NCBI GenBank assembly: GCA_037349315.1
Contig: JBAIAC010000014.1
Span: 26,141,001 to 26,205,000, forward strand
Direction of reading: 5' to 3'
Source: Chelydra serpentina
Taxonomy: Eukaryota > Chordata > Testudines > Chelydridae
DNA length: 64,000 bases
The stretch's first letter is position 1, and each line of letters starts with the position of its first letter. The position numbers and the translations under genes were made by a program. Positions 12,771 through 22,951 of this stretch are shown piece after piece. The notes beneath the pieces were generated by a model that was given only the letters and a program-made list of their open reading frames with translations, made no database searches and was not told the origin of the DNA.

Positions 12771-13384
12771 AGCATTTTAAATGTTACATATTGAAGTATT
12801 TCATTTTAACCTTTCTTGTTCCCTTTTCCTCTAGAGACTTCTTAGAAAGTCTTAGATAGTATCAAAGATGGTGGTAACTGTCCTTTTGGGGGTTGGGGTG
12901 AGGGAAGTTAGTTGAGATGAGCTGGAGCTGTTAAAGTCCAATCCCATTTCATCTCAGGTGATGGTTGGGATTCAGCTGGAGCTAGTAGGGTTGGTGATGT
13001 CATGTGGATTCTTCTCTGGCCCAGTCTGGTCAGGACATCTTTCAATATCAAAATGACACAGACCCAGGGTCCCAGGAAATGGTGGAGGTTACAGCGATGA
13101 TGATGAAGCTCACTCCAGTAGCTTCAGTCTCTTCCCCGCCACCCAAAGTCTTTCTTTAAGGACCCACACTTTCTTATTTACCAAGCATGATCTTAACACA
13201 GTGCTTGTCATAGGTATTTTTGTTTAGACTAATTTAATCTGTCTCCTTTTCATACTTTTTCCCTTCAACATTTGTTGTGACATCTTTGAACTTTTTTGCA
13301 TACTTTTTACAGTTGAGCTCACAATTCTAGTAAATTTGTAGGCTCATTTCTCATAACAGGTCCTGCAGGACTGATAAATGGCAC
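12771..13384. other. Non-coding stretch
   Basis: Lies between the degenerate LINE and a CR1 remnant. No exon or repeat family recognised. Confidence 0.35.
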
Positions 13385-13811
13385 CATGCTATTTACTGCT
13401 TTTATCAGTGACCTGGAAGAAAGCATAAAATTACTGATTTTAGTTTATTGGTAACAAAGATTGGGGAAGAGGTAAATAATGAAAAGACCACGTCACTGAT
13501 ACCAAGCAATGTAGATTGCTCTGTAAGCTGGGCACAAAGAAACAGTATGTATTATAATGTGGCCAAAATATGAAGTCATACACTTGAGAACAAATAAATC
13601 AGGCCATGCTTACAGGATGGGGGACTCTATCCTGGGAAGCCGTGACCTTCTTTTTTTTTTAAAAAAAAAAGAGAGACATACCGACCTGAGGTCAAGGTGA
13701 ATAATCAGCTGAACATGAGCCCCTGATGCAACACTGTGGCCGAAGGACTAAAGTGGTCCCGGGATGGATAAACGGGAATCGCGAGTAGGAGTAGAGAAAT
13801 TATATTTAAGG
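13385..13811 (+). mobile_element. CR1 LINE remnant (RT region)
   Basis: Broken reading on the + strand resembles the CR1 reverse transcriptase C-terminal half: a 'FISDLEE'-like stretch near 13400-13425, then 'KYEVIHL' near 13568-13590, then 'KVNNQLN' near 13695-13716. Stops and indels are frequent. A T10A10 run at about 13651-13670 interrupts it. The 3' tail of a CR1 follows at 15060 after unrelated sequence. Confidence 0.55.
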
Positions 13812-15055
13812 CTGCGAGTTTGTCATGGATTCCATGACTTTCTGAGACCTCCGTGACTTCTGCAGTGGCTGGTGCTGGGGCAGTGTCGGCACCCCGCGCG
13901 CCCCACCCGTGCCAGCAGCAGAGTTTGGGTGTGGGAGGGGGCGGGGGTGTAGGGATATTAAAGAAGGTACTGGCAGTGATTCCCCAAGTGAAAGTAACTC
14001 CCCATAATTTGTCCCCCACAATTTAAACCTCATAGCATTACCAAGTAAAAAGATCTCTTGGGTCTCCTGTTAAAACTTACAAGCTACTGTCTGTGTAAAC
14101 CATTGATTGTATCTGTTCTCAGAAAGATACTGTATTGCTATGAGAAACTTGCAAACAAGTTATTTGACTTTGTTCTTTATGCATGCTTTGTACCTAGAAA
14201 CAGCATAGAAAGACCCCCACTCTCAAAGGGCAGGGAGTCTCAAATAAATTAGTACACACCCCGAAAGTGGTGGAGACAGTATGTCTGCTGATGAATGCTT
14301 GGTGTACATGAATGAATGAGCAGGGAGGTGCCAGCCTAGGAATTCAGTGACCATCGGCTGAAGGTGGCATCAAGTGGGAACGACCAGACAATACCCCCCG
14401 GAGGATAAACTGGGATCCACCCACCCGACCATCTCAAAGGATGGGAAAAACAAGATAACATCTGACAGCACAAACATCAGGAATATGCCATCTGCTGATT
14501 GAGTTAGCAACAGCAAGATGAAACAGTTCCCATAGACTAACATAGGAAATAATTCCTATAAGAATGGCTTCTACACACTGAGGACTTTGAGTCTGGTTCT
14601 GCAACCACCCTCCAGAAGCATGAGATGAATCTGACAAGGACTCGGCTCCACCCTCATGCCCAGGTTACCTGGCCAGTAACTTGGCATGAGCAACTTCTAG
14701 GCTGGTAACTATGACATCTATACAGAACCTGTGTGTGTGTGTGAATGAATGTGAAACTAAATGAAATGTTATAGCTATAACTGACTGCTTACTATGATTC
14801 TTTTTGTATTCACAATAAATGTGACATTTTGTTTTATCCCCTTTAAAAAGATCCTGCTGGTTTTTATTTTATTGGTATAACAGGGGTTGGGGCACGGGAC
14901 AGGGTGAGGCGGGCTCTGGGCGGCGCTTCCCTGGGGGGCTCCCCGGAAGCGGTGACATCCCCCTTGCTCAGCTGCTAGGCGGAAGTGTAGCCAGCCATCT
15001 CTGTGCACTGCTTCTGCCCAGGGTGCTGGCTTCGCAGCTCCCATTGACCGGGAAC
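13812..15055. repeat. Unassigned repeat-like block, possibly LTR-derived
   Basis: This block separates the CR1 RT remnant from a CR1 3' tail. Positions 13812-13990 include imperfect direct and inverted copies of 'tccatgact' and 'tccgtgact'. The part from about 14000 to 14880 has an AATAAA signal at 14814-14819 and a short TG run, reminiscent of an LTR, but no terminal repeats or target duplication were found. ORFs inside are not recognisable proteins. Confidence 0.3.
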
Positions 15056-15059
15056 AATT

Positions 15060-15235
15060 TATTAAGGGTTTTGGTGGATTCTCTGTCACTGACCACTTTT
15101 AAATCAAGGTTGGATGTGTTTCTAAAACATGTGTTCTAAGAATTATTTGGGCAAGTTCTACAGTTTGTTACATGGGAGGTCAGACTAGATGATCACAGTG
15201 GTCCCTTCTGGCCCTGGAATTTACAAATCTACAAT
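15060..15235 (+). mobile_element. CR1 3' end remnant
   Basis: Contains the conserved CR1 3' segment: 'aggttggatgtgtttctaaa', then 'ggtcagactagatgatcaca' and 'ggtcccttctggcc'. Similar tails occur at 45445, 51985 and 52951. Confidence 0.8.
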
Positions 15236-17857
15236 AGGCCACGTATGTGCAGTTATGTGCTGTTTGTAAATTTATTACTTTGAAAATTTGATCAGTTGCG
15301 ACTTTGTAACACCAACTGCTACATGAATGGAGCTGCTATTGAAGCCTGGAACATGGTCTTAAATTACTGTTACAAGTGAGACGAACTCATCAGAGCTGAA
15401 TGGGAAACTCGGTGTACTTTTTAAAATCAAAAATGTAAATTTGTCAAAACAAACTTTTTGTGGGAACATACTAGTTTCAACTAAACATTTTTGCCAGGAA
15501 ATAATTAAATATTGTAATAGGGACTTGAAAGTGGGTGTCCCAGATTCCAAGTGAATATACCAACCACAAGGCTGTTGATCATTTGTGATGGGTGTTTCTG
15601 GCTTTTAACTGAAACACTTCAAGAGGTCTCAGGTTCATTCTGATGAGGAATGCAAGGGTTTTTTTTTTCCATTTTAAATTTCTCTACTCATTATAGTCTG
15701 CCTTTCAATACACTGTTTCAGTTTCATTCAATGGTGCATTGGATCTCAAATAATTAATTTCTGCACAGATAAACAGAAATTATTTGTGTGCTGCTTTACT
15801 TAGGTCAGTTTAATCTTGTTTCCTATGAATTCAGCACTAAACTGGTTGAATTGGATATGGTCATACACTGGCTATATTGTTTAGCAGATTTCCTGTTAAA
15901 GTTAGAATGCAACATAATCACTCAGTGCACTTGTAAAGACAGACAGTAAAATAAAATGCGTACATGCTTTACCAAATGCATTTTTTAGGAGTATATCTTA
16001 TCTAACTTTGTGCGGACATTTATATCAAGCACTAGTTAATGCTGTCATTAAGGTTATCTGTGTATTTCTGATATGACCTTTTCAGTCACTTCAGACTCTG
16101 CTGTTGGTCTGAAAACTTTCATGTCTTGTAGCTAAGTGTCAACTCTCACTAAAGGTTGCAGCCAAAACAGCTCAGCTTCTAGTGAGAGTGGAAAGAACAC
16201 CTTTATAGGAAAATAACACAAATCATCTTAATAGTTCTAATCAGAATTTGCTGGAAGGGGTAGATACATATCCGTGAAATTGTCTTCTGAGATATCATGG
16301 GAAAACCAGTTTTGATAGCTATTGTATGCGAGGTCTTTTATAGACTGCTATTCATACAACACGATAGTAGATTTTAAGAATTTACGTCCGCATGGTCATG
16401 TAAATCTGTAATCTAGACTACAATGTAGTCACAACACAGGGCTGTAGTACAGTTTACACATTGAGAAAACTTAGGTTTACATATGCAACATTAAATTAAT
16501 CATTTGACTCAAGTGACTGTGACAGCTATGTAACCTTAACATTCTTGACATAGCTCTTTTGATGGATTATATAAGCACTGTAGCTATCTTCTCATCTTAT
16601 GTTAATACTAATTATGATCTCAAGGGTTGTGCAATACTTGATGTACATCAGGACTGCCCCCAAGTCACGTCTGTCAAAAAGGAGGGCGTGTTCAAACATT
16701 TTTCTCTCAGTACAAAACACAGCAATGTAGCTGACCAAGGTGTTTTTTTGTGTGTGTAAACACTTTGTCTGTGGGGGGAAGGTATATAGTTACAACTCAT
16801 GCTAACTCAGGTGACCTTCAGTATCCTATAGAAACTTGCACTTGCATACAGCAATTCTTAAAAGCCTTATGAATAGGGCCCTACCAATAAGGCCTTATGA
16901 ATAGGGCCTCTCCTCAGTACCCCTCTGTCCCTTGCTTTGCTTCTCTGTGCTTACGGTGACTATAAAGAGATGAGAAAGGAAGGTCATGAGAACTTCTGTA
17001 TACTAGTTTCCTTCTTCCTCATAGCAGGCATTTTATACTGATTTAGGTTGGGACACGCTTATAGCTCATTGCAGTACTGGTTGACAAATTTTGACCTGAA
17101 CATTGACTGATGTGAAATGTGCTCTCACTACGTGAGAGTGAAACAGGGAGGTATAAAATACTTTATGTGGGCACAGAAGTATGTCTCAAAAACTCAATTA
17201 AATGTTTTCTTGATAAGGAAAAAACAGGATGCTTGGGGCATTGTAAAAAGTTTGGGACATGCTATAAAAAACTAGGATGCAGGTCTACTTAAGAGTGAGA
17301 CTTGTGGTTTGGAAATCTCTGGCTACTTGCTGAGAAATACTAACTATTGATGACTACCAAAATATTCATCAACTGTATGAATCTTCAGCAGAGGAGGCAC
17401 ACGTCGTATAGCTCTAAACAGCTGAGCATTTTAAATGCAGAATAATAAAAATAATAGGCAACTTCTTCACTGATTCCTGAGTTACTCAGTTTTGTTTTCT
17501 GGCTTCCAATTACCACAGAGTTGCTTTTCAGTTTCAGAAAATATTGACACATTGTGGACAGCTACTTGGCACTTTGTCTCCCCTCTTAAATGCCGGAATG
17601 GTACTGGAATTGTGGGGGGGTGGGGTGGGGTGGAAAGGAAGGTTATAATCCAGATTAATTTAAGAAGTTACCTTTTTGTTAGCAGATACTCTGGACTGTT
17701 TATCTGGTAGGGCTGTTGAACATTTCAATGTGATTACTTTTTAAGGTAAAATGATTTCCATTCATAAAAATTGTAAATTTTTTGATGACTAAGCAGCCTA
17801 TGATATGTCTGGTATTGTATTCTGGTTCAGCTAACTTTCATGTCTTTTTAATTTTAG
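15236..17857. other. MTUS1: Intron upstream of the large MTUS1 exon
   Basis: AT-rich sequence without a recognised repeat or exon. It ends with a pyrimidine-rich tract and the acceptor 'ctttttaattttag' at 17844-17857. Short ORFs here have no recognisable family. Confidence 0.5.
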
Positions 17858-18064
17858 AATACATAAGTGGTTCAAGTTGTAGAACATTTGTGGATATACC
17901 TGAAGAGCATGTAAGCAAGAAGAACTGCATCTTGAGTATCTTATAACGAAACTGAACTGTTCTGGGGCCAAGCTTTGCATTCTCCAACACTCAGAAGAAC
18001 CTGCGTTTTCTAGAATTTTAAGTGAAAATAAGATGACGACAAAAGTTTAAAATTGAAACTCAGA
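17858..18064 (+). promoter_or_regulatory. MTUS1: MTUS1 5' leader within the large exon, with two tiny uORFs
   Basis: Inferred 5' untranslated part of the large coding exon, between the acceptor ending at 17857 and the start codon at 18065. It holds exactly two ATGs. One is an immediate start-stop ATGTAA (17909-17914). The other opens a five-codon frame ending in TAA (18033-18050), 14 bases before the main start. Such minimal uORFs commonly reduce or delay initiation; whether they act here is untested. The leader may be spliced to an upstream exon outside the window. Confidence 0.6.
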
Positions 18065-20212
18065 ATGAATGTTGAAAAATCAGAGAATAAGGCAAAGAAT
18101 GGCGTGCAGTCTCCCTTATTTATCAGCGATGAAAATGGAAATAAATTTACATGTAACACAACCACACCACCCTCAATTAATCATACCACCAATATAAATG
18201 GAAATTCAGCTAGCCAATGTAATAAAATGGCTGAGCATGAAGATAACATGGATTTTAAGGATATAAATGATTTCACAACTATTTCTTTAAACCAGGAATG
18301 TATTGGAGCACTTGATCTACAAAAGACTGGGGGTGAATTTATCTGTAGGGGGGCTTCATTGAGCGATACTGATGCCACATGTGTGTCTTATGCAACTGAA
18401 CAGACTTGTATTTATGTCTTGAACCATAACTTAAAGGAATCAACCAGCCTCCTAAAAGAGAACCTTGCCCTAAAAGAAGTGCAGAATCAAAGTGCTGAGC
18501 AATCAGTGCCTTATAGACCAATTGACTGTAATTGTACAATGCACCTTACTGCTATGGAATGGAGCAAAAACTCTGAAATAAACAATGAAGTAGGTTGTGC
18601 TCATGTGGCATTAGATGTCAGTAGTGTCAATGAATCTCTTGATATGCTTAAAAACCAGGGGGAAACTATGGGAAGTGGAAATGAAGACACATTTCTCCCT
18701 CTGACATTCATCTCTTCTGATGAAATGCATATGAGAAAAAGTTTTGATACAAGTAGCCCTGAAAAACCTCCTAGTTCATCTGTGCTAGAAGCTTCAGGGG
18801 GCCCAAACACATCAAATAATTGTTCAGATTTGGTAGTACCACCTTTTGCTTCTCCAGATGTTGGAGGGGTTAGTGAACAATCTTTAAAAGGCACCAATTA
18901 TGCTGATGTAGCACCACAAAATAGAGTGTCCCAAGAAATGGAAATGCAGTCCTTAAAACTAGCTGGTGAATGGGTAGATTGTCACTCTAAGAATTCAGTG
19001 TCACCAGAGCATTTTAATATGGATAAAGATTCAAAAAAGTATTTGCATAGCACACCTGAACATGCCGAAACTGACACATCTCAAACCAGAAAGGTAATTA
19101 ATTACTCTGTAAATGATTTATGTGCTCTGCCAGTACAAAGTTTTGATGCAAGTATAGACCAAGAACAGGTGATAAAGAAAGTGAGTGAACATTTAACCAA
19201 AGAACAATATGTCTCTGCTAAAAACACTGCTTTCCAAGATGCACACAGCTATTTTGCAGTGTCTGAATCAATACAAAGCAGTATACCAAAGCCAGAAGGA
19301 GCTGCTACAGCTGAGCTGAAATGTGAGGCAACTTTTGTGGTCTTCAGTCCAACAGCTGGTGAAACCAGTCCTGATTCATGTATTTTTACACCTATGACAG
19401 GATCAAAAAACCCAAAATTTTCTGTTTCAGCTTTGGCAGAAGCTGGAGATGGGTCTTCTAAATTGGGCAAGAATGATGCATTAATGAGAGGATGCAACAG
19501 AAAGATTTCACTTAAAACCAGTTCTGAACAAATTGCAGTGAAACAAAAAAACCGGTCTCCTATTGTTTCTACAATAACCAAAGCTAGAAAAGCTGAGATT
19601 GTTAGCTTTCCAAAACCAAACTTTAAAAATGTGAAGCCAAAAGTTATATCCAGATCTGTGTTACAGTCAAAAGATAATGCTTCATTAAAAATATCTCCAA
19701 GGTCCCCTCAACTCTCTACTGCCTCATCATCTTCACCAGTTTCTTCCCCAAGGCAGTTGCCCTCTTCCATCAAAGCATTGAGGGAAAAACGTGATTTAGA
19801 CAGAGATACTAAAGCAGAAATACCAATGACTAAGCCTCATAAGCAACCTCTTAATAAACAGCTCTTTCCTAGCCAAGTTGTACATGCTACAACTCATTCA
19901 AAGAACGCGTCTCACAAAATTCCAAAAACACTTTTAGTAAAGCAGACTCCAGAAGACATTGACAAAGCAAGCTTCTCCAATCCAACATCCTCCTCGGTTT
20001 CTGCTGCAGTTGTAATATGTGTACAGAACTCAAAAGGGAAATTGAATGACAAAATGGAAAGCACAAAGTCCCTGGCACAGCCATGTGTCACAAGCACCTA
20101 CTGGACTGGAGCTGAAAATGAGCAAAATTGCAATTTGGGAACTTTTTTGGAAACGGAAGAGCTAATAAAAGATCCAGCAAATGAAACATTTGAAGTTGGC
20201 CCTGTTCCCTTG
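18065..20212 (+). CDS. MTUS1: MTUS1 large N-terminal coding exon (ATIP3-type isoform)
   Basis: This exon encodes the first 716 residues of the long MTUS1 isoform, a microtubule-associated scaffold that in mammals stabilises microtubules on interphase and spindle arrays and acts as a tumour suppressor. The family is recognised from collinear blocks shared with human MTUS1: 'FISDENGNK' near the N-terminus, 'SFPKPNFKNVKPKV' (residues 514-527), 'THSKNASHKIPKT' and 'NETFE' near the exon end. The first ATG in frame is 18065 (A at -3). The open frame extends four codons upstream only to a TTG, and the human protein aligns from the ATG. The sequence is acidic and Ser/Thr-rich, largely disordered, and becomes basic and Ser/Pro-rich after about residue 480. 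A donor GTAAGT follows at 20213 (phase 0); reading on hits a stop two codons later. A single SxIP motif (SSIP, residues 405-408) is present. Confidence 0.96.
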
Positions 20213-20998
20213 GTAAGTTAATTGAACAGTAGATGCATAAACTGATTTGCACGTGTTAAATCTGGAAACATATGTTTGTACAGCCGTGAATGGAAATTGT
20301 GAGATGTATTTTTTTTAAATCTGTAAATCTCAATACCACCTTGACTATAGAGTTAATTCTGCCTCCATAATACTGAGGGAGAGGGAAAATCTTGAAAGGA
20401 ATCCTGCCATCTCAGTTGTTTGCTAACCACTTAAAACATGCATCTACATAACATTTTTGAAAGAAAGTGTTCATCTGTTCAGCCTCAGTCCTGTTCTACT
20501 GGATGTAAAAATACTCTGAATATGGCTAGCAGGCATGGATTTTCAAAATGGTGTATGAGAATCTCTGATATAAGTGAAGTTCTACAGTGTGACTTGTATG
20601 GAGCCTTTTAAAAATAGATCTTTATTTCTGTGTGCTTCATTAAGATGTGCACATTAACTTTTTGCTTATCTTCACACACTAACACTACCAACATTTTAAA
20701 TGAAAAATATTTGATGGAATTTAAAGCTCAGGGTAAGTTTCTCATACCAGAAATTAAATTACTTGGTTATAAAATTGAATAATATCCAAATCAGGATAAT
20801 TTATGGGAATTATGTAATCCACACTTACATTGGATGCTTGGTGTACAAGAAGTTCAGGATACTCCTAAACTAGCCAAAAGTAGGTGTCTAAAACCAACCA
20901 GAAAGAAGTCCTTTTTGGGGCAAATTTTATTGTTTAGAAGTAAGAGATAGTCACTAGTTACACTACCTCAGCTAAACAAATATCAAGTCTAAAATAGC

Positions 20999-21205
20999 GA
21001 CAAAGGGTCCGGTGGCACCTTATAGACTAACAGAGGTATTGGAGCATAAGCTTTCATGGGTGAATACCCACTTCATCGGATGCAAGCAGTGGAAATGTCC
21101 AGGGGCAGATATAAATGTGCAGTGAATGTGAAGTGGGTATTCACCCACGAAAGCTTATGCTCCAATACCTCTGTTAGTCTATAAGGTGCCACAGGACCCT
21201 TTGTC
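20999..21205. repeat. Fold-back repeat, possibly Penelope-like
   Basis: Two 76-bp arms in inverted orientation (20999-21074 and 21130-21205) are nearly identical, with a 55-bp spacer. The arm sequence ('aagcttatgctccaatac', 'tagtctataaggtgccac'), followed by 'cagactaacacggctacccc' at 21218-21237, is a dispersed sauropsid repeat. I associate it with Penelope-like elements, but only tentatively. Shorter relics lie near 3328-3432 and 59843-59888. Confidence 0.7.
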
Positions 21206-21403
21206 ACTTCTACAGATCCAGACTAACACGGCTACCCCTCTGATACTTAAGTCTAAAATGTATCTGTCATGACTTCGTTACCTCACTGATTGTGTGTGTT
21301 TGTTGGTCTTCCTTTGTTATATTTGCCAGCACGAACCTTTTGAGTAGGTCAGGCGAGGTATAATCTAAGCAATTTACTGGGAGCCAGGAACTCTGGTCTA
21401 GGA

Positions 21404-21469
21404 TGAAATCCTGGCCCCATGGAAGTCAATGACAAAATTCTGGTTGACTTCAATAATGCCAGGATTTCA
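21404..21469. repeat. Short inverted repeat
   Basis: Imperfect 26-bp arms: 'tgaaatcctggccccatgg' leads to 'aagtcaa', and 'ttgactt' leads to 'tgccaggatttca'. It resembles a common sauropsid MITE-like palindrome. A compact hairpin with no coding content. Confidence 0.55.
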
Positions 21470-22755
21470 CCTACTGTCTCTTTAGGTTTTTATACTGTAC
21501 CCATTACCACATTCTGGTTCAATTCCTTTGGTCTCTATTGCCTTGAGTAAGACAGTTAAACTGAGACAGAGTTTATCACCTGTAAAATATGCTGGCAGTT
21601 TAGTACATTTGACACTTGAATGAATTCAAGGCATTCATAACAGAATGTTATTTTAAAGAATTCTAGCTGTTTAACAAATTTGAAATTTTGATTTCTCGTG
21701 GTTTCTGAGGGAGGTATACATCACACTGTCAAGATTTTAAGATTTGAAAGTCCTTGGACTAAATTCCCTCTGATTAGATGGAATAATTGGAATATTGCAC
21801 TGGAGTTTCTTTAATCAGGTTCTCATGAGGGAAAGTGTTCTCGTCTTTCGTACACATTTCTGGAAAGGAGTCTGTCTGAACTGTGGCTCAAGTCAAAGTG
21901 GGTTTGTTCCCCTCTTAGTATGATCAAATCATTGTGGACAAAAGTCCACAAAATGCACAGGCGCATGACTAGGTGCTTCCATGTTGATACCTATGCCTAT
22001 ACTATATGTGCTTCTAAGCTTGTGCTGGTTAAAAATGAGAGAGTTCTGTGGTGAAACTAGCGCAGTGCCAAATGTGGCATTCAGCTTGAGCCAGTGCTAT
22101 CTCTTTAACATGCCCTGCAGCCACTCCTCAAGTTACATTAAGTATAGTCTCCTCTGGGTGTGAAAAGAATTATTTTACATAAATCGGTAATACATCCATT
22201 TAATATCCTTATTGAGATTCTGATTGCTGGTAACTTTTCTTCAATGACCAAACTGGAAAGCTTTTATGTTAATGTAGCCATGAAGATTTGGAGGATGCCA
22301 CTAACTGCATTTCATTCAGTTCTTTAGCCCACATATGAGCTACTAGTTTACCATGAATTTATTTTGAAATAAACTAGATTCTTACCTGTACCCAAACAAA
22401 CCAGACATTCAGAATTAGATTTAAATTAAACCTGAGTTGCAACACTTTTTTTTTGCACAGATTTTAATATATAGATATCCATGACCAATTTAGAATGTTT
22501 AGTGTCACCTCATATCCCAACCCATTATGTGACCTCTAAAAATAAATTTAGCACATGCACCTAACTCTGAATTGCAGTGGATAACATTCATCTATGTTTC
22601 TTCCTTTCCTGGACCAAATGATAACAAGCACCTACTTGAAATCACTTGCCTTTGTGACTAGTTTTCTTTCTGGTAATTGATGCTAAACGCCCCCCACCTA
22701 CTTTATAAGCTAGCAGTGAAACAACTTGTTCTTACAATAACATTGTCTTTTACAG

Positions 22756-22951
22756 GTTTCTTCAGCCAAAACTGGGGCAGCACAAGGAAAAAATATACAC
22801 AAGGAAGGCCCTATCACTCTAAGAAGTATACCTGCTCCCAAGGTGAAAGTGGTGCCTTCTGTGTTTCGCTCTAGGCGAGGAAGTGAAAATAAAAATGTGT
22901 GCACAACTAAAATGTCGTCATCTCAAAGAGCTGTACTGCCATCAAGTTCTG
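22756..22951 (+). CDS. MTUS1: MTUS1 coding exon (VSSAKTGAAQG...)
   Basis: A 196-base exon entered in phase 0 and left in phase 1, with acceptor 'cttttacag' and donor GTAAGA. It encodes 65 residues plus one base. The product is basic ('RSIPAPKVKVVPSVFRSRRGSENKN') and aligns with the human segment containing IAAPKAKVGPPVSCLRRNSDNRN. In mammalian ATIP3 the microtubule-binding region lies in this central basic part. It ends in a Ser-rich 'LPSSSG' that matches the human 'RVSSSG' junction with the next exon. Confidence 0.93.

Larger units (their letters stand above)
20213..22755 (+). other. MTUS1: MTUS1 intron after the large exon
   Basis: Donor GTAAGT at 20213 and acceptor 'tcttttacag' ending at 22755. 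Besides the fold-back repeat at 20999-21205 and the small inverted repeat at 21404-21469, listed separately, no further feature was recognised. Confidence 0.85.

Noticed and set aside
18181..20097. Several minus-strand ORFs of 61-110 codons within the large exon
   Set aside because: Antisense shadows of the conserved MTUS1 coding frame, with no recognisable products.
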